Below, piece by piece: positions 49,801 through 53,742 of a DNA stretch of 64,000 bases (within the stretch, counting starts at the first letter, position 1; the number at the start of each line of letters is the position of its first letter). The stretch comes from Tuctoria greenei. Its lineage: Eukaryota; Streptophyta; Magnoliopsida; Poales; Poaceae. Both the position numbers and the translations under genes were made by a program. The notes below the pieces were generated by a model. That model saw nothing but the letters and a program-made list of their open reading frames with translations. It had not been told where the DNA came from and did no database searches. The DNA is taken from positions 17,688,100 through 17,752,099 of the forward strand of contig JAYESD010000008.1 in NCBI GenBank assembly GCA_036927565.1, given 5' to 3'.

Positions 49801-51383
49801 GGAATTTTGAAGGATAGGATTTGTAAAGGATTTTTTCCTACATGATCATTTGGCTCACAGGAAAAACAAAGGGTAGTTTCCATAGGAATGGACTCATTTG
49901 CTAAATTTTGTAGGAAACCTAACATGAGCTTGGACCTCTTTTTTCTTTCCTGCTCATGTTACAGGTTCCTTTGTTTTTTCTATGATGCTACCAAAGGGCT
50001 TCTCATCTCAATTCCTATAGGATTGCAAAGACATACAATTTCAATTCCTATATTTTTCCTATTCCTGTGTTTTTCAATTCCTTCAATCCCAAAACTCTCA
50101 TTCAAGGAATTGTATGAAAAATTATTAGTCTTCTGCCACATACTGCTTTAGATAGATGATCTTCAGCCTCCTTATGATAGTCGGGGAAGACATCCAGTAC
50201 TTTGCCCCTCAAAAATTCATAAACACTACGTTGTTGTGGAGATTTCCTTTGCTCTGCTAGTACAATAAACACAAGAAAATTTGGATCAGAAAAGTGTGGC
50301 ATAAGCTTTTATAAAATGTTTGCACTGTTAGGAGCAGGAGCGCATGCTCACATCTAATAATAGTATATATTATCCCAACAACCGGAGAAACAATAAAACC
50401 TGCTGACAAGAGTCAAGAATAAATAAAAAAACCTTCATAACAGGGTTGCTAAGCCAAAAATATAAACTTAAAACATCCCAGAAATGAGTCCATATATAAT
50501 CATCAACTCGTCTAGAACAAAATGGATAAAGCAGATACAGCACAAACGTCAAAATCCTGATGCAGTTTGACGTATATCCAACTAAAAAGCAGTGCCAGAG
50601 CATTCTTTTTTCATAGACGATATGATGAGTTTCACATTTTGTCATTCTGTACTTGCACATAATTCTGCATCAAAAAGTGCTAGTGTGGTTGTGTAATGTC
50701 AAAATTAATGCATATATTTTGAGAAAAATGAAGGAACGATGTTGGTTTGGTTCCTTCATGTTGCAAACAGGACAGCCAATTTTTCTGTAACATCAGACAA
50801 TAATGTACACACACGGCACGGGCTCGAGCATTAAAAGCAAAACATATTGTGACACCCACCCTAGAGTCGTGCTACTTCCCAATACAATACCCAATGACAG
50901 CAACACAAAATTGGAAATACAGAATCCTAAAATGGCGATCAACAGTGGAAATTTGCATAGTACGGTGCAAGTAAGCAAGCAGGCAATCATAATGTATTAT
51001 CATAATAAAAAAGAACGGGAAAATCATCACAAATTGTTCAACGGTTCAGTGTCAGAAATACACCTTGCTTTTAATCGAATCGGTTGCTTGATAGTGGCGA
51101 TAGGGAGTTGTAGAGACGCACCGGGTGGAAGGGCGTCGAGGAGGGCGAGGGCGGCGTCGGCTTGGGTGCGGAGGGCAGCTGTTTTCTCGGCGGGGTCACG
51201 GGGAAAGAAGGTTTCCCGGAGGCGGTACAGCTCCTCCACCACGTCCGCCGCCTTCTCTAGCGGCGTCCTCCTCGCTGCCGCCATTTCTTCCTCTTCCCTC
51301 TGTAGCTCGGTCGGTGGCGGGCGTGGTGTTGCGAACGGGCCGTCGGCGGCCTCGTGGCTCGGTAGCGGTTTCTCGGCGGACAT
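10659..51383 (-). CDS. TTC5-like: TTC5/Strap-like TPR and OB-fold protein, 13 exons
   Basis: The joined coding sequence is 51383-51122, 50253-50144, 49741-49631, 49546-49489, 48889-48800, 44166-44072, 43929-43876, 43450-43313, 31083-31026, 30928-30814, 22630-22561, 15138-15067 and 10775-10659: 1350 bp, 449 residues. Residues about 105-305 are helical TPR repeats ([60 protein letters not shown]). Residues about 320-440 form the TTC5 OB-fold domain ([36 protein letters not shown]). Animal TTC5 binds p300 and recognises nascent tubulin chains; the plant role is not established to my knowledge. All splice sites are GT-AG and phases agree. Five introns are swollen by transposons, the longest 12.2 kb. 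No lesion is visible, so the gene is probably functional. The alternative start is the Met at residue 34. Confidence 0.93.
11446..11463. repeat. TSD of the RTE LINE, left copy
   Basis: The same 18 bp recur exactly at 14910-14927 on the other side of the element. Confidence 0.95.
11763..12643 (+). pseudogene. RTE apurinic endonuclease domain
   Basis: Endonuclease that nicks target DNA for LINE reverse transcription. [29 protein letters not shown] and [10 protein letters not shown] are the usual EN blocks. A 60-bp in-frame tandem duplication repeats the first 20 codons (11803-11842 and 11863-11902). A TGA at 12021-12023 and a frame change near 12380 break the protein. Confidence 0.9.
12905..14139 (+). 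pseudogene. RTE reverse transcriptase domain
   Basis: Reverse transcriptase of the LINE. Motifs: [88 protein letters not shown] and the catalytic FADD in another frame at about 13930. A TGA follows PVM at 13709-13711. Family identification is firm; it is not a working enzyme. Confidence 0.93.
14266..14670 (+). pseudogene. RTE C-terminal region
   Basis: Thumb and C-terminal part of the RTE protein: [54 protein letters not shown] and [20 protein letters not shown]. It ends with TAG shortly before the 3' UTR. Confidence 0.92.
14910..14927. repeat. TSD of the RTE LINE, right copy
   Basis: Exact copy of 11446-11463. Confidence 0.95.
15067..15138 (-). CDS. TTC5-like: TTC5-like exon 12
   Basis: 24 codons: [24 protein letters not shown]. 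Acceptor GTCATAG, donor GTACAC. Confidence 0.9.
15387..15558 (-). mobile_element. LTR fragment of the gag-only Copia family
   Basis: It reads on the minus strand TGTTAAATTAATTATG...TTTCAACA and resembles the LTRs at 48375-48608 in ends, the TTCTAGA box and length class. The adjoining AATCACCCCCTTAATCATG is the complement of the internal 3' end of the 44435-48608 element. No second LTR was found. Confidence 0.5.
15559..16130 (-). mobile_element. Internal 3' region of gag-only Copia relative
   Basis: A degenerate repeat of ACACATCTTCATC / GGACGAACACATCATC-type words (15636-16020) occupies the same place as the GATGTGTTCGTCC-type words before the 3' LTR at 48175-48330, in inverted orientation. 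No gag frame is left. Confidence 0.5.
16131..18101. other. Intron 11 sequence without recognised element
   Basis: 16131-17150 is GC-rich with no credible coding potential; it may be leader sequence of the same Copia relative. 17240-18101 is AT-rich intron. I see no gene. Confidence 0.4.
18107..18447 (+). repeat. 5' LTR of element D
   Basis: Starts TGTCATACGCC and ends GTCTGTGACA. TATA-like CTATATAATG lies near 18291. 341 bp. Confidence 0.85.
18504..18748 (-). repeat. 3' LTR of element E
   Basis: 245 bp, with TATA-like CTATATAAAG on the minus strand (about 18632-18642). Confidence 0.87.
19286..19420 (-). pseudogene. Captured auxin response factor fragment
   Basis: After the TAG the same frame continues with [36 protein letters not shown] and ASKQP. 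This is the segment before the B3 domain in the ARF5/6/8 type (relatives: [20 protein letters not shown]). It stops before the B3 domain, so no DNA-binding function is expected. Confidence 0.85.
19421..19531 (-). pseudogene. Lysine-rich segment of unknown source
   Basis: In frame after the ligase piece: [20 protein letters not shown] and onward to a TAG at 19421-19423. The source gene is not recognised. Confidence 0.45.
19532..19795 (-). pseudogene. Captured formate-tetrahydrofolate ligase fragment
   Basis: About 88 codons: [52 protein letters not shown] and [16 protein letters not shown] are characteristic of 10-formyl-THF synthetase of one-carbon metabolism. It is fused in frame downstream of the Fes1 piece. 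The fragment is far shorter than the enzyme of about 630 residues, so it cannot be functional alone. Confidence 0.9.
19835..20023 (-). pseudogene. Captured Fes1/HspBP1 fragment
   Basis: Hsp70 nucleotide-exchange factor piece of about 63 codons: [32 protein letters not shown] and [14 protein letters not shown] match the N-terminal armadillo region of plant Fes1/HspBP1 proteins. It lies in one open frame with the next fragment and is intronless here. The parental gene is not in the window. Confidence 0.82.
20460..20593 (-). pseudogene. Short leader ORF of element E
   Basis: From an ATG near 20591: [20 protein letters not shown] then [13 protein letters not shown], followed by stops. It is downstream of the PBS and could be a residual gag start or another capture. 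Not recognised. Confidence 0.35.
20685..20913 (-). repeat. 5' LTR of element E
   Basis: 229 bp, highly similar to 18504-18748 apart from a gap near the CTACAGTA repeats. Confidence 0.87.
20919..22073 (+). pseudogene. Unidentified coding-like remnant in element D
   Basis: Open pieces at 21359-21631 ([18 protein letters not shown]) and 21735-22091 ([36 protein letters not shown]) look like degraded protein coding sequence. I recognise no gag, pol or known family. It could be another captured host gene. Confidence 0.45.
22074..22390 (+). repeat. 3' LTR of element D
   Basis: Matches 18107-18447 with small indels and substitutions. The left end is blurred (TTTACGGCAT instead of TGTCATACGCCAT). 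Confidence 0.82.
22561..22630 (-). CDS. TTC5-like: TTC5-like exon 11
   Basis: 70 bp: [23 protein letters not shown]. Acceptor TTTTCAG, donor GTAAGA. Confidence 0.92.
22999..23219 (+). mobile_element. LTR of the gag-only Copia family
   Basis: TGTTGAGTTAAATCATG...GAACTCCAACA, followed by PBS-like ATTGCAGCAGAGCTAG. It parallels the LTRs at 44435 and 48375 (same TTCTAGA and GATTAGAGGGTGTCC blocks). 221 bp. No partner LTR was seen in intron 10. Confidence 0.72.
23220..23800 (+). mobile_element. 5' internal region of the Copia relative
   Basis: GC-rich leader like 46915-47300 of the gag-only element (...GGTTGGGTTGGGCC... near its end) but no gag frame follows. A truncated copy. Confidence 0.5.
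23801..24434. other. AT-rich LTR-like sequence in intron 10
   Basis: Repeated AATTTAAATCCAAATTTGAATTTGA-like words and a TATA-like motif near 24347 suggest an old LTR; it continues at 29596 beyond the inserted chromovirus. Family unknown. Confidence 0.35.
24440..24893 (-). repeat. 3' LTR of chromovirus A
   Basis: 454 bp, TGATATGGC...CAATAACA on the plus strand. It contains a minisatellite of TCTGAAACTGAC-type words (24690-24825). Confidence 0.93.
24845..25051 (-). pseudogene. Chromodomain of chromovirus A
   Basis: C-terminal integrase tail: [20 protein letters not shown] then [15 protein letters not shown]. Chromodomains target integration to modified histones. It is in another frame than the integrase core. 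Confidence 0.9.
25366..26134 (-). pseudogene. Integrase of chromovirus A
   Basis: The HHCC zinc end ([20 protein letters not shown]) is followed by the catalytic core with Asp in SMDFIEGFP and Asp in SDRDVVF. The third acidic position reads [10 protein letters not shown]: codon AAA (Lys) where relatives have Glu. A frameshift lies in the A run near 25805. The family match is clear; the enzyme is inactive. Confidence 0.93.
26172..27191 (-). pseudogene. RT C-terminus and RNase H of chromovirus A
   Basis: [10 protein letters not shown] is the RT catalytic motif, [13 protein letters not shown] the connection, [18 protein letters not shown] the RNase H start, and [15 protein letters not shown] its end. 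Frameshifts occur at both ends (about 27200, and the A run near 26186). Confidence 0.94.
27188..27835 (-). pseudogene. Protease end and RT N-terminus of chromovirus A
   Basis: Contains [59 protein letters not shown] and [13 protein letters not shown]. It follows the next piece in frame after a TAG at 27836-27838 (probably a mutated Trp codon). A short deletion near 27225 shifts the frame. Confidence 0.93.
27836..28396 (-). pseudogene. Zinc knuckle and protease of chromovirus A
   Basis: A knuckle-like [14 protein letters not shown] is followed by the aspartic protease core [15 protein letters not shown] (catalytic DSGS). Confidence 0.92.
28350..29144 (-). pseudogene. Gag of chromovirus A
   Basis: Best start is MAGAEDDSG at 29144, 35 bases inside the LTR boundary; the longer frame would begin in the LTR. 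Retrotransposon gag core: [44 protein letters not shown] and LRFVPP. A frameshift near 28390 separates it from the protease frame. Confidence 0.92.
29159..29179 (-). other. Primer binding site of chromovirus A
   Basis: The minus strand reads TTTGGTATCAGATTCCAATC right after the LTR; initiator-Met tRNA type. Confidence 0.8.
29180..29590 (-). repeat. 5' LTR of chromovirus A
   Basis: 411 bp. Nearly identical to the other LTR except for loss of about 43 bp at 29399-29400 and minisatellite differences. Confidence 0.93.
29596..30813. other. Intron 10 sequence right of chromovirus A
   Basis: Continuation of the LTR-like sequence at 23801-24434, then AT-rich intron. No gene recognised. Confidence 0.4.
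30814..30928 (-). CDS. TTC5-like: TTC5-like exon 10
   Basis: 115 bp: [37 protein letters not shown]. First half of the OB fold. Acceptor GTCACAG, donor GTAGGT. Confidence 0.92.
31026..31083 (-). CDS. TTC5-like: TTC5-like exon 9
   Basis: 58 bp: [19 protein letters not shown] plus one base. It links the TPR region to the OB fold. Acceptor TTTCACAG, donor GTAATG; phase 1 fits exon 10, which is why this donor was preferred to the GT two bases upstream. Confidence 0.85.
31150..31196. repeat. (TA)n microsatellite
   Basis: About 23 perfect AT units in intron 8, just past exon 9. Confidence 0.97.
31394..31781 (-). repeat. 3' LTR of chromovirus B
   Basis: 388 bp, similar to the LTRs of chromovirus A (GGGTGTGTGCAG, GATTGGATCTCAG, GTTGTCTGGGCTGG) and followed by a polypurine tract GGAGGGAAA on the minus strand. 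Confidence 0.82.
32117..33513 (+). mobile_element. TRIM-like small LTR element
   Basis: LTRs of 139 and 140 bp (32117-32255, 33374-33513) start TGTTAGAGTTTGTAG / TGCTATAGTTTGTAG and both end CTTTCCTTCA. A PBS-like TGATATCAGC follows the left LTR; GCGGGAGA precedes the right one. Target sequence GGAAT on the left and GGAT on the right suggests a TSD that lost one base. No gag or pol. The interior is GC-rich (32256-33100) with a direct repeat near its 3' end. Confidence 0.8.
32311..33100 (+). repeat. GC-rich degenerate minisatellite cargo
   Basis: Words like CCTCCTACCCCGCGTCGTCGG and CTTCCGCGCGCGTCCC recur every 45-60 bp, more than a dozen times. All three plus frames stay open for long stretches, giving Pro/Arg/Ala-rich peptides ([15 protein letters not shown]). 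An ATG at 32311 starts a frame, but this openness is a composition effect; I do not call a gene. Confidence 0.7.
33514..34130 (-). pseudogene. Integrase fragment of chromovirus B
   Basis: Frame-shifted pieces include [16 protein letters not shown] (the Glu that A has lost is present here) and MYLRCM. Cut at 34130 by Copia C. Confidence 0.8.
34131..34401 (+). repeat. 5' LTR of Copia C
   Basis: 271 bp, TGTTAGAATAGG...CTTTCAACA, with CTATATAATA near 34345 as TATA candidate. Confidence 0.93.
34487..35354 (+). pseudogene. Gag of Copia C
   Basis: From an ATG at 34487 the frame shifts near 34550 into [20 protein letters not shown]. Further pieces: [28 protein letters not shown], and the zinc knuckle [15 protein letters not shown] (about 35289-35333). 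Confidence 0.9.
35381..35997 (+). mobile_element. hAT-like fragment inside Copia C
   Basis: It starts AGGGGTGGGCAAAAAAATCG, a common hAT terminus, followed by AACCGAAA-type subterminal repeats to about 35560 and then GC-rich sequence. No inverted terminus or 8-bp TSD on the right, so it is truncated. The Copia protease is missing at this place. Confidence 0.6.
35998..37170 (+). pseudogene. GAG-pre-integrase and integrase of Copia C
   Basis: [11 protein letters not shown] and [20 protein letters not shown] resume the polyprotein. [13 protein letters not shown] is the HHCC part; [20 protein letters not shown] carries the catalytic Glu region; [12 protein letters not shown] and FLKVFGCPC follow. 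Several stops. Confidence 0.92.
37248..38480 (+). pseudogene. Reverse transcriptase of Copia C
   Basis: [83 protein letters not shown] (catalytic) and HYFLGIEVQ. Two frame changes. Confidence 0.94.
38490..39056 (+). pseudogene. RNase H of Copia C
   Basis: [35 protein letters not shown] and [11 protein letters not shown] are the three RNase H blocks of Copia elements. Confidence 0.92.
39127..39389 (+). repeat. 3' LTR of Copia C
   Basis: 263 bp, very similar to the 5' LTR with a few small deletions. Confidence 0.93.
39390..40618 (-). pseudogene. RT/RNase H and integrase N-terminus of chromovirus B
   Basis: [49 protein letters not shown] and [13 protein letters not shown] mark RNase H and the integrase zinc end. 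At the right end RT words such as RALNEK occur. Many stops and frame changes. Confidence 0.85.
40838..41921 (+). mobile_element. Internally deleted L1-type LINE
   Basis: Flanked by the 13-bp TSD AACATAATTGTAC (40825-40837, 41922-41934, overlapping the A tail). It carries an ORF1-like region and then directly an L1-type 3' end (TTTTTTTATCAATATAATTCG ... GTTCAAAAAAAA). No endonuclease or RT is present in its 1.1 kb. Plus strand. Confidence 0.82.
40845..41653 (+). pseudogene. L1 ORF1 (gag-like) with zinc knuckles
   Basis: Ser/Pro-rich head, then GKCFNC and SPATLLQC in one frame and, in the next, [20 protein letters not shown] followed by HKARNC: two CCHC knuckles, as in plant L1 ORF1. A one-base shift lies between them (about 41215). 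Confidence 0.8.
42322..43122 (+). mobile_element. tRNA-related SINE, split by a hAT MITE
   Basis: A 15-bp near-perfect TSD ATTTGCAKCGCTACA (42307-42321, 43123-43137) bounds about 160 bp of SINE once the insert is removed. A box B-like GGTTGTGGGTTC|TAATC spans the insertion point; a weak box A lies near 42328. The 3' part runs to TATGCCCT. Confidence 0.62.
42382..43012. mobile_element. hAT MITE (631 bp) with GCCTAGGCG termini
   Basis: 8-bp TSD GTGGGTTC at 42374-42381 and 43013-43020. Ends CAAGGTTGTAAATGAACGCC and, inverted, CAGTGTTGTTCAGGCGACG. Subterminal palindromic CGCCTAGGCG copies on both sides. GC-rich interior without a transposase. Confidence 0.87.
43313..43450 (-). CDS. TTC5-like: TTC5-like exon 8
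   Basis: 46 codons: [20 protein letters not shown], then [26 protein letters not shown]; the last TPR unit. Donor GTAACT opens the 12.2-kb intron 8. Confidence 0.93.
43746..43833. repeat. (TA)n(TG)n microsatellite
   Basis: Seven TA units followed by about 36 TG units in intron 7. Confidence 0.97.
43876..43929 (-). CDS. TTC5-like: TTC5-like exon 7
   Basis: 54 bp, 18 codons: [18 protein letters not shown]. Animal TTC5 has a comparable NPDLHLNRAT segment. Acceptor GTGCAG, donor GTGAGT. Confidence 0.93.
44072..44166 (-). CDS. TTC5-like: TTC5-like exon 6
   Basis: It encodes [20 protein letters not shown]...AYQNA. Acceptor TCTCCAG, donor GTAAGT. It is separated from exon 5 by the 4.6-kb intron 5, which holds the gag-only Copia nest. 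Confidence 0.93.
44609..46857 (+). mobile_element. Solo LTR in the 5' LTR of gag-only Copia
   Basis: TGTGAGATCT...GATCCTACA with TSD CGGGT (44604-44608, 46858-46862). TATA-like TTATATAAGC near 45580. No coding region. A hAT MITE is nested in it. The orientation rests on the TATA position only. Confidence 0.82.
45611..46286. mobile_element. Second GCCTAGGCG hAT MITE
   Basis: It starts CAGTGTTGTAAAATCACGCC then TGGACGCCTAGGCG, matching the inverted right end of the element at 42382-43012. The right end (GGCGCCTAGACTTTG) is degraded and no exact 8-bp TSD is visible. Confidence 0.65.
47340..48164 (+). pseudogene. Copia gag of the gag-only element
   Basis: [20 protein letters not shown] and [13 protein letters not shown] are the DUF4219/UBN2 gag start; a zinc knuckle [15 protein letters not shown] follows near 48066-48110. 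Stops at 47592-47594 and 47679-47681 break the frame; otherwise it is one frame of about 270 codons. Confidence 0.88.
48375..48608 (+). repeat. 3' LTR of gag-only Copia
   Basis: 234 bp, TGTTGACTTAATCAC...GGAAATCCAACG, with a long C run at about 48534-48554. Confidence 0.9.
48800..48889 (-). CDS. TTC5-like: TTC5-like exon 5
   Basis: It encodes [20 protein letters not shown]...GNSW and leaves in phase 1. Acceptor TTTTCAG, donor GTAAGA. Confidence 0.93.
49489..49546 (-). CDS. TTC5-like: TTC5-like exon 4
   Basis: 58 bp encoding [19 protein letters not shown] plus one base. Acceptor TTTTGTAG, donor GTGAGG. The 84-bp intron 3 separates it from exon 3. Confidence 0.92.
49631..49741 (-). CDS. TTC5-like: TTC5-like exon 3
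   Basis: 37 codons forming a TPR unit ([33 protein letters not shown]). Acceptor ACTAG, donor GTAATT. Confidence 0.93.
50144..50253 (-). CDS. TTC5-like: TTC5-like exon 2
   Basis: It encodes residues 88-124 ([20 protein letters not shown]...HLSKA). Acceptor CTAGCAG, donor GTATGT, entering in phase 1 and leaving in phase 0. Confidence 0.92.
50254..51121 (-). other. TTC5 intron 1
   Basis: 868 bp, AT-rich, no element recognised. Introns 2 to 4 are also plain. Confidence 0.8.
51122..51383 (-). CDS. TTC5-like: TTC5-like exon 1
   Basis: It encodes residues 1-87 plus one base. GC-rich, starting [12 protein letters not shown] and ending ALLDALPP, with donor GTGCGT at 51121. High GC in the first exon is common in grass genes. 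Confidence 0.9.
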
Positions 51384-53737
51384 GGGATCTGAGTGCGGGG
51401 AACCCGTTCCAACGGGAATGATGGAGAAGGAGAAGGCAGGGTTCCAACTTCTTTCCAGGGTGCAAAAGTGAAATCTGAATCACAAATTTTTTATATAATA
51501 ATTACTGTATTTTTATATTTAAATTCTTTATTAAGTGGGAGAGTTTAAGTATAAAAGTGTAGTAATCATTGGATGGAAATTGTGTAGTTCAGATTTAATT
51601 TTTACACGATTGCACCAGAGTGCTAATTGCATTCTAGTTGTTTCTTTAAGTAGGATAGTGTCAGTTTATACGGAAGGAAATTTAAATTTTTTTCATAGTT
51701 TCGACAAGACTTATGGTATCTCATAAACTTGATATATGGGAGCATCCAGATGACAAAAGATAGTTTAAAATATACAGATCTCTAAAGGAAACAATGTGAT
51801 CGAGAAACACCGAAATTTTTGGAATTTTGATAAAAGTCGTCACACTCAATTTAAAGAAGCAAATACGCAACAACGTCAAAAATAGTAATCATAATACATC
51901 TATATGCCCTTGTCATCTAACTCCTAGTCAACCGACTTGACCCTCATGAGATTACTCAAGTGCTGCCACGTGTTGGCTCTTGGTGCCTCTTTGATCGCGG
52001 CAACGAGTGATTCGGAGTTTAGCACGTGAAACTACTTTAGTTGGTGTATAAATAGAGGAGCTTCACACAAACACACTTACTAGCAATTACTCATTTGTAT
52101 ATAAATTCTCTCTTGTAGTTAAGAAGTAGTATTATACTCTCTAGTTTCCAAATCCTCATGACAAAAAGTATGGTTCTTGTATCTTTTTCTTTAATTGTAA
52201 CTTTATTTTAGTTAATGAAATTAGTCTTTTCATATACTTTGTATTTGGAATGTGTGTCTCTTGTTCGATTCTGTGTACCATATACATGGTATTAAGTAGA
52301 TGTTATTATGATATTGTAATATTGTTATTATACTAGCATGATTATCATAAACCTTCAGAATAGTCTGACTCGTATATGATATGAACATGGTTGTGTAGAA
52401 TAGTTTGGAGTTATGTTACAACATGAGTACAGTGCTCATGTGATTGTCCTAGGTTGTAACATATCGATCCGTAAGGTCAGGATTTCTAAAGAGACCAAAG
52501 GTACTACTTACTTATGTAAATGTAATGTTTGGATAGTCTATGTAGCAATAATTGTAGACCTCAGGTTGAAGAGGCAGACGGTAGGTGATGACAGCTCTAT
52601 CTCTCTATTGTAATCCTCCATATTTGACTACAATTTAGGCTACTTTGTGGGAGCCACTTGGCAGACTAGGATTATGCTCGTACCGGTGTGTCGTAGTAAT
52701 AAGTCCAAAGTATCATATACGGATTATGTATATATGTTTGCTAGTGGGCTATACACATGTAGATGAAAAATACAATAGGAAATATCTCCTTTTTGAAAGA
52801 AATTCACTAGGCTTAGGTCATCCCATTAGAGTAGATACTTCTATGCGTCACACTACTCCTACATTATCATGGTTATCTTTTCGTAGTAACAACCAACTAA
52901 TAATCTATACCTTAGTCCTAAAGTAGTAACTCCTTTATTTCACCATCATCTCTTAGGATAAACAAATATGATATTATGAGTACTTTCGAGTGAAATGATA
53001 AGCAAATTTTCCAAAAGTCAAAAGTATATTGTATACTTCAACCCAAAATTATACACCGAAACATAGTATGTAAATACCAAGCATACTTTTCCAAATGTGA
53101 AAATAACTCACATGTAAAAAAAATAATGCTACAAAAATGAAAACATAATTATCAAAGCAGCCCCAAGATTATAAAAAGTAACAGCTTGATTAAATCAGAC
53201 TATGAAATCGGACAGTCCGAAGTGCCTTCCCGCAATAGTGAACATTGAACATTTCGATAAGAAAACATGTGTGGTTCACGTGCATGACTAGTTTGGACAG
53301 TCTAAACCCTCGCCCCGCAGTACACTCGGATGAGTTCGGACAATACAAACCGAGTATCTCATAAATTCACAAAACTTTTATTTTAACATCCTCATTTTAA
53401 ACCTTTGCCAATGTATTCAACACTTAGGTGTCATAGTCTCCCCTTTGATGAATGTAATAGCAACACCACCTAGTATCTGAACATTGGCTCATTCACATGA
53501 AAAGTTTTGACAAGAAAAAAATTTCCCACCCTTTGAAAATAAAAAAAATCAAATGAACTCCCACTAAGAAGAATCATGCAAAAACACTTTTAAATGTGCA
53601 ATGTGTGACATATTTGTCCTAATTATCCCCCTTTGATAATGTATTCAACAAAGTAGAAAAGAGAAATTTGGATATTTTTATGAGCATAATATGGCATATA
53701 CATATACAAAGCTCATCCAAGTCATACTATCAGGTAA
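51384..53737. other. Upstream flank of TTC5
   Basis: The TTC5 5' UTR and promoter should lie just right of 51383. 51480-51900 is AT-rich. At 52049-52060 GTATAAATAGAGG is a plus-strand TATA candidate in LTR-like sequence (about 51900-52300). From about 52970 on the sequence belongs to Copia J. No gene recognised. Confidence 0.45.
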
Positions 53738-53742
53738 CTTAC

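Noticed and set aside
51125..51421. Plus-strand open frames over TTC5 exon 1
   Set aside because: Antisense shadows of the GC-rich exon; the minus frame matches the TTC5 structure and splice phase.
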